A DNA stretch of 64,000 nucleotides from Ga0077527 sp945862135 (GCA_964203275.1 CAXNMF010000009.1:61760-125759), one strand, 5' to 3'. Shown: positions 7,987-18,176, counted from the first letter of the stretch. Program-made: numbers and translations. The notes: generated from the sequence alone by a model not told the origin.

Positions 7987-9441
7987 CTATCGATCCTCTT
8001 CTGCGCCGCCTTTGCGCATCCGCCAGGCGCGTACCAGCAGGGTGGCCCCGACCCACAAGGCCAAAAGCGCGAGCGGTACCGTCACCGCGAGCGGCACCAG
8101 CAAAGCGGCAACGGCAAAAGCCAGAAATCCCAGTGCAACACTGAACATCATGCCGGACTCAGCCGGCCCCAGCATTCGGCGGTTGCTGAATGCAGCACCT
8201 ACCGTATTGCCGATGCGCAACGCACCGGCCGCAGCGCGTGCAGCACGCCCGCCAGATCCGGTTGCGCGATAAGGACGCGAAACGGGCCTGGAACGACTGA
8301 CGCGATGTTTCGCGCTCAATACGATTTCGGTCGCATTGCCGAGGTCTTCCTCATACATGTCCTGCATGACGCGACCACAGCCTTCGTCCTCAATTGCAAT
8401 ATCAAGCTCGTAATTGCCGATCCAGCTGGCAATATTCAGGTTGGTGGAGCCGACACGGGCCCAACGTCCGTCGGCAACCGCCGTTTTTGCATGCAGCATG
8501 GAACCGTTCCACTCGAACACACGGATACCGGCTTCCAGCAAGGGCCGGTAACCTGAACGGGAAACCTGCCCGACCAGCGGTACATCACTGGTGCCGGGTA
8601 CCAGCAGCCGCACATCAACACCGTCGCGTGCAGCAGCACGCAAGGCCTGTACATACGGTGCGATTCCGACGTAATAGGCATCGGTCAGCCACAGCGTCTC
8701 CCGGGCCAGTGCGGCAATCATCTGGTCCAGCCGGTAGAGTCCGGCAAGATTGGGTTCACTGGCCAGCACGCGCAGCATGACTTTGCCGACCGGCAATGCC
8801 GGCACCGGCAAGACATCCAAAGCCCCCTCACCCGTCGCCGCCCAGGTCTGCGCAAACGCGCGCTCAATGTCTGCGACGACTGGGCCACGAAGCTCGATGC
8901 CGGTATCCCGCCAGGGGGCGATGCCGCGACGGGGATCACCACGCCACTTTTCACTGACGCAAAGTCCCGTGACATAACCAATCGTGCTGTCGACTGCGAC
9001 CATCTTGCGGTGGTCGCGTGTCAGCCAGCCGAACGGACTGTCAAACCGGGGACGATTGAAACATCGAACCTGTCCGCCCGCCTCAACCAGCGGTTGCAGC
9101 AGACGGGCCGTGCCGACACCCAGCGCGCCCATCCAGTCATAGATCAGCCTTACGGCAATCCCGGACCGTGCGCGCTCAGTCATCGCCGCGACAAACTCGC
9201 GGCCGGTCGCATCATCGGCAAGAATGTAATTCTCGAAAAGAACCGACCTTCGTGCGCCGGCAATCGCCGACAGCCACGCAGGATAATTTTCACCGGCATC
9301 ACGCAGCACGCGTACCGCGTTACCGCCTCCCAGCGGTGCACCGCCGGCCCGCGCAAACATCTGTTCCGCAACCTGGCGCAACTCGGCGCTGGCACGCGGC
9401 GAGGCACCGTTGCGGACCTGAGGTTGTGCGGGAAGAGCCAT
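7987..9441 (-). CDS. Phospholipase D family protein, cardiolipin synthase-like
   Basis: A 484-residue protein with two HKD catalytic motifs: HRKMVAVD with His144 and Lys146, and HAKTAVAD near residue 318 followed by RVGSTNLN. These mark the phospholipase D fold; enzymes of this group make cardiolipin or transfer phosphatidyl groups at the inner membrane. It has no N-terminal membrane helices, unlike ClsA. Instead, after an Arg-rich stretch (about 388-415), the C-terminus has two hydrophobic segments (about 435-475). The gene starts 25 bp after rng on the same strand. The exact phospholipid reaction cannot be told from sequence. Confidence 0.85.
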   Translation of the reverse strand: MALPAQPQVRNGASPRASAELRQVAEQMFARAGGAPLGGGNAVRVLRDAGENYPAWLSAIAGARRSVLFENYILADDATGREFVAAMTERARSGIAVRLIYDWMGALGVGTARLLQPLVEAGGQVRCFNRPRFDSPFGWLTRDHRKMVAVDSTIGYVTGLCVSEKWRGDPRRGIAPWRDTGIELRGPVVADIERAFAQTWAATGEGALDVLPVPALPVGKVMLRVLASEPNLAGLYRLDQMIAALARETLWLTDAYYVGIAPYVQALRAAARDGVDVRLLVPGTSDVPLVGQVSRSGYRPLLEAGIRVFEWNGSMLHAKTAVADGRWARVGSTNLNIASWIGNYELDIAIEDEGCGRVMQDMYEEDLGNATEIVLSAKHRVSRSRPVSRPYRATGSGGRAARAAAGALRIGNTVGAAFSNRRMLGPAESGMMFSVALGFLAFAVAALLVPLAVTVPLALLALWVGATLLVRAWRMRKGGAEEDR

Positions 9442-9466
9442 GGTTCGCCTTGAAAAACAGATCGCG

Positions 9467-10921
9467 TTACATCAGGACGATGTCGAACTGCTCCTGATTG
9501 TAGGCCGACTCGACTTGCAGCGAAATCGGTTTGCCGATGAAATCCGAGAGCATCGCCAGGTTATGCGACTCCTCGTCGAGGAACATGTCGACCACCTGTT
9601 GCGAGGCGAGAATGCGGAATTCGCGCGCATCAAACTGGCGGGATTCGCGCAGCAGTTCGCGAAGCACCTCGTAACACACAGTCTGCGCCGTCTTCAGCGC
9701 ACCGCGTCCGGCACAGGTCGGGCACGATTCGCAGAGGATATGGGCCAGACTCTCGCGCGTGCGCTTGCGCGTCATTTCCACCAGCCCGAGCTGGGTGAAG
9801 CCGTTGATGGTCATGCGAGTGCGGTCGCGCGCCAGTGCCTTGCGAAATTCATTGAGCACGGCATTGCGATGCTCCTCGGTGTCCATGTCGATGAAATCGA
9901 TGATGACAATGCCGCCGAGATTGCGCAGTCGCAATTGACGCGCAATCGCTTGCGCCGCCTCGAGGTTGGTCTTGAAAATCGTGTCATCAAACGTGCGCCC
10001 GCCGACAAACCCGCCGGTGTTGACGTCCACCGTGGTCAGCGCTTCGGTTTGATCAATGATCAGATAACCGCCGGACTTGAGATCAACCCGTCGCGCCAGT
10101 GCACGCTCGATATCATCCTCGACATTATGCAGATCGAACAACGGACGCTCACCCTGGTAATGCGCCAGTCGCGGCACCACGTTTGGCGTGAACAGTCGCG
10201 CGAAATGACACATCGCCTGATGCGTTTCATTCGAATCGACATAAATACGCCCGGTGTCCTCATGAGCGAAATCACGCAGCACACGCAGGCTCAGGTTGAG
10301 GTCCTGGTAAAGCAGCGCCAGCGGCGCGGCCGAACGCGCCTGCTCGCGGATGTCATGCCAGAGTTTGCGCAGGTATTCGACATCGGAAGCCAGTTCACGG
10401 TCGGACGCCGCTTCAGCCATGGTGCGAATGATGAATCCGCCCTTCTCGTCCGGCGGCATCAGTTGCTGCAGTTTTTCACGCAGATGTACGCGCTCTTCTT
10501 CATCTTCGATGCGCTGTGAAATGCCGATATGGGATTCCTGCGGCAGATAGACCAACAGACGGCCGGCGATGCTGATCTGCGTCGACAATCGTGCGCCCTT
10601 GGTGCCGATCGGGTCCTTGATCACCTGCACCATCAGGCTCTGCCCCTCATTGAGCTGGCGTTCGATAGGCAGGCCGGGTTCACCGTTGATGCGATTGCCC
10701 CAGATGTCGGCAACGTGGAGGAAAGCGGCGCGCTCTCCGCCGATATCGACAAAGGCCGACTGCATGCCGGGCAGCACGCGCACGACCTTGCCCATGTAAA
10801 TGTTGCCGACGAATCCGCGCGCTGATGTGCGCTCGATATGCAGTTCCTGCGTCACACCATGTTCGATGACGGCGACACGGGTCTCCTGCGGCGTGACGTT
10901 GATCAGGATGTCTTCACTCAT
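9467..10921 (-). CDS. rng: Ribonuclease G
   Basis: Endoribonuclease that matures 16S rRNA 5' ends and cuts mRNAs. The 484-residue length is that of RNase G; RNase E would carry a long extra C-terminus. Landmarks: the S1 domain in GFVGNIYMGKVVRVLPGMQSAFVDIG, the DNase I-like catalytic region with VDVNTGGFVG and IIDFIDM, whose Asp residues bind magnesium, and the zinc-link CPTCAGRG. It lies nine bases downstream of maf in the nadD-rsfS-rlmH-maf-rng operon. Confidence 0.95.
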   Translation of the reverse strand: MSEDILINVTPQETRVAVIEHGVTQELHIERTSARGFVGNIYMGKVVRVLPGMQSAFVDIGGERAAFLHVADIWGNRINGEPGLPIERQLNEGQSLMVQVIKDPIGTKGARLSTQISIAGRLLVYLPQESHIGISQRIEDEEERVHLREKLQQLMPPDEKGGFIIRTMAEAASDRELASDVEYLRKLWHDIREQARSAAPLALLYQDLNLSLRVLRDFAHEDTGRIYVDSNETHQAMCHFARLFTPNVVPRLAHYQGERPLFDLHNVEDDIERALARRVDLKSGGYLIIDQTEALTTVDVNTGGFVGGRTFDDTIFKTNLEAAQAIARQLRLRNLGGIVIIDFIDMDTEEHRNAVLNEFRKALARDRTRMTINGFTQLGLVEMTRKRTRESLAHILCESCPTCAGRGALKTAQTVCYEVLRELLRESRQFDAREFRILASQQVVDMFLDEESHNLAMLSDFIGKPISLQVESAYNQEQFDIVLM

Positions 10922-10930
10922 GGCCGAATT

Positions 10931-11546
10931 TCAGGGAACACTAATGCCGTAGCTGCGCAGCAGCTCCGCGGTCTCTGCAAGGGGCAGGCCCATGATACCG
11001 GAATAGCTGCCGTCGATCCGGGTGATGAACGCCGCGGCATGGCCTTGAACCGCATAGGCGCCGGCTTTGTCGCCGGGTTCGCCGGTCGCGACGTAGCGGC
11101 GAATCTCGGCAGGCATCGAGCATGCGAAACCAGACCTGCGATTCAGACACGCGGGTCTCCAATCTGCCCTCGGCGGCAACCGCAACGGCGGTCAGCACCC
11201 GATGCGAACGGCCGGCCAGCAAACCCAGCATGCGTGCAGCGTCGGCGGCATTCGCCGGTTTGCCGAGAATTTCGTCGTCGCAGACAACCGTGGTATCCGC
11301 CGCCAAGACCGGTCGCGTGATAATGCGGCGCGCGGCAACAATGCCGGCTGCAGTGCGCGCCTTGTCGTGAGCCACGCGCAGTACGTAATCGTCGGCATGT
11401 TCTCCAGCATGCGGGGTCTCGTCGACATCGGTGCCGCGCCCCGCCCCCTCGCGCAATGGAATGAGTTCAAAGGTCACGCCGATCTGCCGCAGCAATTCGT
11501 GTCGTCGCGGACTGCGGGAAGCGAGATAAATCGATCGGTCATTCAT
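10931..11546 (-). CDS. maf: Maf-like nucleotide pyrophosphatase (one frameshift)
   Basis: Maf/YceF/YhdE proteins hydrolyse non-canonical or modified nucleoside triphosphates. The N-terminus IYLASRSPRRHELLRQIG is the family signature (SxSPRR). AADTTVVCDDEILGKP and the Ser-Glu-Ser motif VSESQVWFR follow. One extra base near 11117 breaks the frame; after it the second frame gives AEIRRYVATGEPGDKAGAYAVQG, the conserved second half, and IDGSYSGIMGLPLAET. Corrected length is about 204 residues, as expected. It sits between rlmH (18 bp away) and rng (9 bp). Confidence 0.9.
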
Positions 11547-11564
11547 GGGTTCGCCTGCCGCAGC

Positions 11565-12040
11565 TCAATCGCGGTGATAAGGATGGCCCGCGAGCAGCGA
11601 TGAAGCGCGGTAGAGCTGTTCGGCGAGCACCACACGCACCAGGCCGTGCGGCAAGGTCAAAGGCGACAGCGACCACAGCAGATCTGCGCGTGACTTGATC
11701 GTATCGTCGAGCCCGTCTGCGCCGCCAATGATGAATGCGATGTCGCGACCATCGTTGCGCCAGCCTTTGAGATGATCCGCCAGCGTCCGCGTCGGGAAAC
11801 TCCGGCCGCGCTCATCCAGCACCACCCGCAGGGCCCCCTGCGGAACAGCGGCATCGATGTGGTCAGCCTCGGTCTTCAACCATCGCGGGGTATCACCGGT
11901 GGCGTTGCTGCGCTGGGCGGGTTTGAGTTCCTTCAACTGCAACGGCATCTCGCGCGGCATGCGTTTCGCATATTCGCTCGTAGGCCGTGGTCACCCATGC
12001 CGGCATGCGATGACCGACCGCGAGTACTGGCCAGCTTCAC
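11565..12040 (-). CDS. rlmH: 23S rRNA pseudouridine-1915 N3-methyltransferase RlmH (two frameshifts)
   Basis: RlmH methylates pseudouridine 1915 in helix 69 of 23S rRNA. The C-terminal two thirds are intact: MPREMPLQLKELKP, LDERGRSFPTRTLADHL, the SPOUT knot motif FIIGGADGLDD and LPHGLVRVVLAEQLYRA. The N-terminus is broken by one extra base near 12028 and one near 11976. When removed, the protein starts at a GTG at 12040 overlapping the rsfS stop and reads VLAVGHRMPAWV, then EYAKRMPRE, giving 157 residues, the family length. Confidence 0.9.
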
Positions 12041-12444
12041 TTCGCGGTGCGGCTCGCTGTTTTGCCCGCAGAGGTCTTGCCTGCCGGTGTTTTGCGGGCG
12101 ACGGTTTTGCGGGGCTTGGGCTGCGATGTCCCCCAGATCTCTTCAAGGTTGTAGTACTGCCGGATCGCCGGCTGCATCACATGCACAATCACCGCACCGA
12201 GATCCACCAGCACCCACTCACCCGTCTGTTCACCTTCGGTGCTCAGCACACTGCCACCGGCTTTTTTGACTTCTTCGCAGACGTTGTTGGCCAGTGCACG
12301 CAATTGCCGGTTGGAATCGCCGCTGACGATAATGACCTTGTCGAACAGGGCCGTCATTTTCTTGACGTTGAACACGACGATATCGCGCCCTTTGATGTCC
12401 TCTAGGGCGGCAACGGCGATCTTGGCGAGTTTCTCGGGTCCCAT
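12037..12444 (-). CDS. rsfS: Ribosomal silencing factor RsfS
   Basis: RsfS (DUF143, YbeB) binds ribosomal protein L14 and blocks joining of the subunits in stationary phase. The 135-residue protein has the DUF143 core ALEDIKGRDIVVFNVKKMTALFDKVIIVSGDSNRQLRALA and the second half GEWVLVDLGAVIVHVMQP with the following IRQYYNLEEIW. The last ~20 residues are Lys/Arg/Ala/Thr-rich (KTVARKTPAGKT), a lineage-specific tail. Its start shares one base with the nadD stop, and its stop overlaps the rlmH start. Confidence 0.95.
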   Translation of the reverse strand: MGPEKLAKIAVAALEDIKGRDIVVFNVKKMTALFDKVIIVSGDSNRQLRALANNVCEEVKKAGGSVLSTEGEQTGEWVLVDLGAVIVHVMQPAIRQYYNLEEIWGTSQPKPRKTVARKTPAGKTSAGKTASRTAK

Positions 12445-13103
12445 CAGTCTCCAGTATATAAGCTATGTTCTTGAATATATTTAATAATTTGATCGGGCAA
12501 CAAATAGCGCGGATTGGCGCCAGCCAGCATCGCATCGCGAATCAGCGTCGCCGAAATGTCCAGCGCCGCAATCGGTACAACCACGATACCGCCTGCGGGG
12601 GCTGTATGTACGCCCAGCGGCTGACGCATCAACCGCTTGTTGTACTCTGCAGCCAGCGGCTGCGGCATGCACGACTGCCAGGTATCCACAGGAAAACCGG
12701 GGCGATAAGCGACAGCGACGTGGGCCAGATTGAAAAGTTGATGCCAGCGACTCCAGGTAGCCAGTTCCAGAAAGGCGTCAGCGCCGAGCATCAGCACCAA
12801 CGACTGCGCCGGCCCGACTTCAGCACGCATGGCCGAAAGGGTATCCACCGTGTAACCAGGACCTGAACGCAGTGTTTCCCGGGGATCGACGGTAAACAGC
12901 GAATTGCCGGTAACCGCCAGCTGCACCATGGCGAGCCGGTCTTCGGCGGGCGCGCCCGGTGATGAGCGATGCGGCGGCGTGCCGCTGGGCAGGAAACGCA
13001 CTTCCGCCAGTCGCAGCTTGTCCGCCACTTCCTGCGCCAGACGCAGATGCCCGTAGTGTATGGGATCAAACGTTCCGCCGAGGATGCCGATCGGGGCGGC
13101 CAT
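12444..13103 (-). CDS. nadD: Nicotinate-nucleotide adenylyltransferase
   Basis: NAD synthesis: transfers AMP from ATP to nicotinate mononucleotide. The N-terminus IGILGGTFDPIHYGHLRLAQEV holds the nucleotidyltransferase GGTFDPxHxGH motif. Conserved-type LVLMLGADAFLELATW, substrate-binding AVAYRPG and the C-terminal ISATLIRD (variant of ISSTxIR) are present. Length is 219 residues, normal. It is the first gene of the minus-strand run nadD-rsfS-rlmH-maf-rng, with a ~70-bp spacer from aceF. Confidence 0.95.
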   Translation of the reverse strand: MAAPIGILGGTFDPIHYGHLRLAQEVADKLRLAEVRFLPSGTPPHRSSPGAPAEDRLAMVQLAVTGNSLFTVDPRETLRSGPGYTVDTLSAMRAEVGPAQSLVLMLGADAFLELATWSRWHQLFNLAHVAVAYRPGFPVDTWQSCMPQPLAAEYNKRLMRQPLGVHTAPAGGIVVVPIAALDISATLIRDAMLAGANPRYLLPDQIIKYIQEHSLYTGD

Positions 13104-13175
13104 TCAGGACTCGTCGCGATGCTGCGTTGCCGATGCCCGGGTATTCAACTGGCGCTCATGATTGTGCACACGACC

Positions 13176-14471
13176 TCAGAGCACCAGCCGGCGGATATCG
13201 GACAACACGGTGGTCAGATAGGTACTGAAACGCGCGCCCAGCGCACCGTCAATCACACGGTGATCGTATGACAGCGACAGCGGCAGCATCAGCCGCGGCG
13301 CGAACTCCTTGCCGTTCCATACCGGTTTCATCACGGCTTTGCCGACACCAAGAATGGCCACTTCGGGTGCATTGATGATCGGCGTAAAGAAGGTGCCGCC
13401 AATGCCGCCAAGACTGGAAATCGAGAAGCAGCCGCCCTGCAGATCCGCCGGAGAAATCTTGCCGTTGCGCATGCGGCCGCTGAGATCACCCAGTTCCTTG
13501 GCGATTTCGAGCAAACCCTTTTTGTCGACATCGCGGATCACCGGCACCACCAGCCCACCTGGGGTGTCGACCGCAACACCGATGTGAAAATAGTTTTTCA
13601 GCACCAGGCTCTCGCCATCCAGCGACAGCGAGGCGTTGAATTCCGGAAACTGTTTCAGAGCGACGACTGCGGCTTTCATCAAAAAGCCCAGCATCGTGAA
13701 CTTGATGCCGCTTTTCTTGGCTTCTTCGGACTGGGCCTTGCGGAACGCTTCAAGCTCGGTGATATCGGCCTCGTCATGCTGGGTGACATGCGGAATGCTG
13801 ACCCAGTTGCGATGCAGGAATCCGCCCGACAGTTTCTTGATGCGAGACAGCGGCTGCGTGGTCACCGGACCGAACTTCGCAAAATCGACCGGCTGCAACG
13901 GTGGCAGGTTGAAGCCCAGACCACCGCCACCTTCAGCGCCGCGCGGTTTCGACAGTTCCGATTTCACAAAGGCCTGAACGTCATCCTTGACCACGCGATC
14001 CTTGGGACCGGAGCCCTTCACCCGGGACAGGTCGACGCCCAGTTCGCGCGCAAAACGGCGCACCGAAGGACTGGCGTGTGATTTGCCGAATGCGGCTTCA
14101 TCCACTGCAGCGGGTGCGGGTGAGGCAACCGGCGCTGGCTTTGCAGGTGCAGGCGGCGTCACCGCTTGCGGTGCTGCGGCGACTGGTGCAGGTGCAGGTT
14201 CGGCCTTTGGCGCGGCAACCTGTGCTTCACCGCCGGGCTCGAGCATCAATACCAGTGCGCCTTCCGACACCTTGTCGCCGACCTTGATGCGGATTTCCCT
14301 GACCGTGCCTGCCGCCGGCGACGGCACTTCCATTGTCGCCTTGTCAGATTCCAGCGTCACCAGCGGGTCTTCAGCGCTGACCGTATCACCGGGTTTGACC
14401 AGGATCTCGATCACCGGGATGTTTTTGAAATCGCCGATATCCGGGACTTTGACTTCGATTGCGTTTGCCAT
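13176..14471 (-). CDS. aceF: Pyruvate dehydrogenase complex E2, dihydrolipoamide acetyltransferase
   Basis: E2 core of pyruvate dehydrogenase. Domain order in 431 residues: one lipoyl domain with the acceptor Lys44 in ESDKATMEV, an Ala/Pro-rich linker (about 85-125), the E1/E3-binding domain (ASPSVRRFARELGVDLSRVKGSGP, about 132-168), then the catalytic acyltransferase domain ending with the active-site SYDHRVIDGA and a short LTTVLSDIRRLVL. Only one lipoyl domain is present, against three in E. coli and two in some relatives. It follows aceE after 18 bp. No E3 gene is next to it in this window. Confidence 0.95.
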   Translation of the reverse strand: MANAIEVKVPDIGDFKNIPVIEILVKPGDTVSAEDPLVTLESDKATMEVPSPAAGTVREIRIKVGDKVSEGALVLMLEPGGEAQVAAPKAEPAPAPVAAAPQAVTPPAPAKPAPVASPAPAAVDEAAFGKSHASPSVRRFARELGVDLSRVKGSGPKDRVVKDDVQAFVKSELSKPRGAEGGGGLGFNLPPLQPVDFAKFGPVTTQPLSRIKKLSGGFLHRNWVSIPHVTQHDEADITELEAFRKAQSEEAKKSGIKFTMLGFLMKAAVVALKQFPEFNASLSLDGESLVLKNYFHIGVAVDTPGGLVVPVIRDVDKKGLLEIAKELGDLSGRMRNGKISPADLQGGCFSISSLGGIGGTFFTPIINAPEVAILGVGKAVMKPVWNGKEFAPRLMLPLSLSYDHRVIDGALGARFSTYLTTVLSDIRRLVL

Positions 14472-14489
14472 GTGCGGAGCTCGCCTGCG

Positions 14490-17168
14490 TTATACGGTTG
14501 CCGGATTCGGTTTGTCGGGATCGATGCCGTATTTGACGATGGCATCGGCAACGGTTTTCTGCGGCAGTTTTTCTTCGTCGGCCAGCGCTTTCATCGCCGC
14601 CACGGCGACATAACGCCGGTCGACTTCGAAGAACTGGCGCAGTTTGCGGCGCGTATCGGAGCGGCCGAAACCGTCGGTACCCAGCGCGGTAAAATTGCGC
14701 CGCGGCAGGAAGGCGCGCACCTGATCCGAAAAAATCTTCATATAGTCGGTTGCCGCGATGATCGGGCCGCTGCGATCGTTCAGGCAGGTTTCAATATGAC
14801 TCAAGCGCGGCTCGGCTTCCGGGTGCAACAGGTTCCAGCGCTGCGCATCGAGGCCATCGCGGCGCAGTTCGTTGAAACTGGTGACGCTCCAGATGTCAGC
14901 GGCGATACCGAAATCCTTTTCCAGCAGTTCGGCGCCGGCGATGACTTCGCGCAGGATGGTGCCGCTGCCCAGCAACTGCACCTTGGGCTGGTTTTTCTTG
15001 GCCTTGCCTTCCGACAGCAGATACATGCCCTTGAGGATGCCCTGCTCCGCGCCCACAGGCATCGCCGGGTGCGTGTAGTTCTCGTTCATCACGGTGATGT
15101 AATAGAACACGTCTTCCTGGTCCTGATACATCCGCCGCATGCCGTCCTGGATGATCACCGCGACTTCGTAGGCGAAGGTCGGGTCATAGGTCACGCAATT
15201 CGGAATGGTCGAAGCGAGAATGTGGCTGTGGCCATCCTCATGCTGCAGACCTTCGCCGTTCAGCGTGGTACGGCCTGCAGTGCCGCCAAGCAGGAAGCCG
15301 CGCGCGCGCAGGTCGCCGGCCGCCCAGGCGAGATCGCCGATGCGCTGGAAACCGAACATCGAATAGAAGATGTAGAACGGTATCATCATCATGCGCGTTG
15401 TTCGCATAGGACGTCGCCGCGGCAATCCACGACGACATCGCGCCTGCCTCGTTGATGCCTTCCTGCAGGATCTGCCCGCCCTTCGTCTTCGCTTGTAGTA
15501 ACATCAGTCTGGTCCGCATCCTGCGGCGTATACAGCTGGCCGACGTGGGAATAGATGCCGAGCTGGCGGAACATGCCTTCCATGCCGAAGGTGCGTGATT
15601 CGTCGGGGACGATAGGCACCACGCGTTTGCCGATTTTCTTGTCGCGGATGATGGTGTTGAGAATGCGCACGAAAGCCATCGTTGTCGAAAACTCGCGGTC
15701 TTCGCTGCTTTTCAGCTGCGCCTCGAACGCCGACAGCGCCGGGACTTCCAGCGGCTCGACCTTGCGCTTGCGCGACGGCAGCGAACCACCCATCGCAGTA
15801 ATGCGCTCGCGCAGGTATTTCATCTCCGGCGAATCTTCTGCCGGCTTGTAGAACGGCACGTCTTCCAGCTTGTCGTCGGGAATCGGCACGCTGAAACGAT
15901 CGCGGAAAGCGCGGATCGAGGCCGTTCCCATTTTTTTCTGCTGATGGGTGATGTTCTGGCCTTCCCCGGCTTCGCCCATGCCGTAACCCTTCACGGTCTT
16001 CGCCAGGATCACTGTCGGCTGGCCAGTGTGCTTCATCGCCGCAGCGTAAGCGGCGTAGACCTTGTGCGGATCGTGACCGCCGCGGTTCAGGCGCCAGATG
16101 TCGTCGTCGGACATATTCGACACCATGTCTGCCAATTCCGGATATTTGCCGAAAAAATGCTTGCGCACGAAGGCGCCGTCCTGCGACTTGAAGGTCTGGT
16201 ATTCGCCGTCAACGCATTCTTCCATGCGCTTGAGCAGAATGCCCGACTTGTCCTTCGCGCAGCAGCGGATCCCAGTACGAACCCCAGATCACCTTGATCA
16301 CGTTCCAGCCCGAACCGCGGAAATCGGATTCAAGTTCCTGGATGATCTTGCCGTTGCCGCGCACCGGGCCATCAAGACGCTGCAGATTGCAGTTGATCAC
16401 AAACACCAGGTTGTCGAGTTTCTCGCGGCCGGCCAGTGATATCGCGCCCAGCGATTCCGGCTCGTCCATCTCGCCGTCGCCCATGAAAGCCCAGACCTTG
16501 CGACCCTGGCCTTCGATCTGGCCGCGGTCTTTCAGGTAACGCATGAAACGCGCCTGGTAAATCGCCATCAACGGACCCAGGCCCATGGATACCGTGGGGA
16601 ACTGCCAGAAATCCGGCATCAGCCAGGGATGCGGATAGGAGGACAATCCTTTGCCATCCACTTCCTGACGGAAGTTGCCGAGCTGGTCTTCAGTGATGCG
16701 GCCTTCCAGATAGGCGCGAGCATAAACGCCGGGCGCCGAGTGACCCTGGATGTACACAAGATCGCCGAGAAATTTTTCATTGGCTGCGCGGAAAAAATGA
16801 TTGAAGCCGATGTCGTACAGTGTCGCGGCGGAAGCAAAGCTGGCGATGTGACCGCCCAGCTCCGATGACTCCTTGTTGGCGCGGATGACCGTGGCCATTG
16901 CATTCCAGCGCACCAGTGCACGAATCTTTTCTTCGAGCACAGCATCACCGGCAGACCGCTCTTCACGTTCCGGCGGGATGGTGTTCAGGTACGCGGTATT
17001 CGCGTTGTACGGAATATAGGCGCCAGCGCGACGCGCTTCGTTGACGAGGCGTTCAAGCAGGAAGTTGGCGCGGTCCGGGCCTTCGCGTTCAATCACCGAC
17101 TGGAGCGCTTCCATCCACTCGCGGGTCTCCTCGGGATCCAGATCTCGCTGGAGGTCGTTCATGTCCAT
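14490..17168 (-). CDS. aceE: Pyruvate dehydrogenase E1 component, homodimeric AceE type (six single-base insertions)
   Basis: E1 decarboxylates pyruvate with thiamine diphosphate and acetylates the lipoyl group of AceF. I chose the ATG at 17168, with AAGG eight bases upstream. The sequence is typical: EWMEALQSVIEREG, HIASFASAATLYDIGFNHFF, GHSAPGVYARAYLEGR, and ThDP motif GDGEMDEPESLGAI. Six extra bases break the frame, near 16259, 15508, 15500, 15491, 15480 and 15396. Without them it encodes 890 residues, the AceE length. The four insertions within ~30 bases at 15480-15508 restore QLMYYKEDEGGQI. A TATAAT on the minus strand at 17251-17256 could belong to its promoter. Confidence 0.93.
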
Positions 17169-17174
17169 GGGCAA

Positions 17175-17360
17175 TACCTTTTTGGGGCTGTTTTTCTCAA
17201 GACAATCGGGCGCTTATGGTGCCCGAATCGGCATGGAGATGGGATGAGTAATTATAACTTCAGCCCTGAAAATCTCCGGCGCAATCTAAGCCGTAATCTG
17301 GAGAGTCCATGGAGCAAATGCGATGATGCGCTGCAGCAATAATGCCGCAGCATCGCGACG
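17175..17360. other. Spacer upstream of aceE
   Basis: No open frame with a recognisable product. On the minus strand a TATAAT (17251-17256) sits about 85 bp before the aceE start and may be its -10 element; no clear -35 is seen. No strong terminator was found for either neighbour. Confidence 0.4.
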
Positions 17361-18146
17361 CTAGTTACCGCAGAAGCGGGGCGCGCGTTTTTCAACGAAT
17401 GCCTGCATGCCTTCCTTCTGATCGACAGTGGCAAAGGCCAGTGCAAAAAGACTGGTCTCATGTGCGCAGGCATTGCCCAGATCAAGATCCTGACCGCGTT
17501 GCACGGCTTGCTTGGCCAGACGCACTGCGACCGGTGCCTTGGCAATAATGCTCCGCGCAACCGCCAGTCCTGTTTCGCGCAGTTCTGCGAAAGGGAGCAC
17601 TTGCGAAATCAGTCCTATCGCCAATGCTTCGTCGGCTTTGACCTGGCGCGCCGTCGTCACCAGTTCCAGCGCCCTTGCGCGCCCCACCAGCCGGCTCAGT
17701 CGCTGGGTGCCGCCGAATCCCGGCGGAATGCCTAGGTTGACTTCGGGCTGACCGAAAACCGCGCGGTCGGAAGCAATGATCCAGTCGCAGGCCATCGCCA
17801 GTTCGCATCCGCCGCCCAGTGCATAGCCATTCACTAGCGCGATGACCGGAATCGGCAGGGCTTCAAGAGCGTGCATCACGCGCATGCCAGCGGCTGAAAA
17901 AACCATCGCCTGTTCGGCACTGAGTCCCTGCATTTCGGTGATATCCGCACCGGCCACAAATGCCTTTTCGCCAGCACCCGTGACAAGCAGAACACGGGCA
18001 CCCGCATCGCCGGCCACCTGTGCAATCGCAAGGGTCAGTTCTGCCAGCGTCGCGGCGTTGAGGGCATTCAAGGCTTGCGGGCGGTTCAGCGTCAGCAGAT
18101 ACAGGCCCGGCTCGGGCTGCTCCAGCAGCAGGTTCTGGAAACTCAT
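17361..18146 (-). CDS. Enoyl-CoA hydratase/isomerase family protein (crotonase)
   Basis: A 261-residue crotonase. Start chosen at 18146 (MSFQNLLLE); an open frame reaches 18173. The oxyanion-hole segments GEKAFVAGADITEM and NGYALGGGCELAMACD are present, with both catalytic Glu positions (in CELAMAC and in FGQPEVNLGIPPGFGGTQRL), so hydration of trans-2-enoyl-CoA is expected. The 3-hydroxyacyl-CoA made this way can feed PHA synthesis, and phaC lies just upstream on the same strand with a 30-bp gap. Substrate length cannot be told; PaaF and short-chain enoyl-CoA hydratases look alike here. Confidence 0.9.
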   Translation of the reverse strand: MSFQNLLLEQPEPGLYLLTLNRPQALNALNAATLAELTLAIAQVAGDAGARVLLVTGAGEKAFVAGADITEMQGLSAEQAMVFSAAGMRVMHALEALPIPVIALVNGYALGGGCELAMACDWIIASDRAVFGQPEVNLGIPPGFGGTQRLSRLVGRARALELVTTARQVKADEALAIGLISQVLPFAELRETGLAVARSIIAKAPVAVRLAKQAVQRGQDLDLGNACAHETSLFALAFATVDQKEGMQAFVEKRAPRFCGN

Positions 18147-18176
18147 TGTGGCCACGCCTTCAGGTTTAATCACGGA

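Noticed and set aside
9440..10519. A 359-residue plus-strand frame opposite rng
   Set aside because: It is a shadow of ribonuclease G, which has all catalytic motifs on the minus strand.
14166..15455. A 429-residue plus-strand open frame opposite aceF/aceE
   Set aside because: It is antisense to strongly conserved E1 and E2 sequences and has no recognisable domain; long antisense frames are common in GC-rich DNA.
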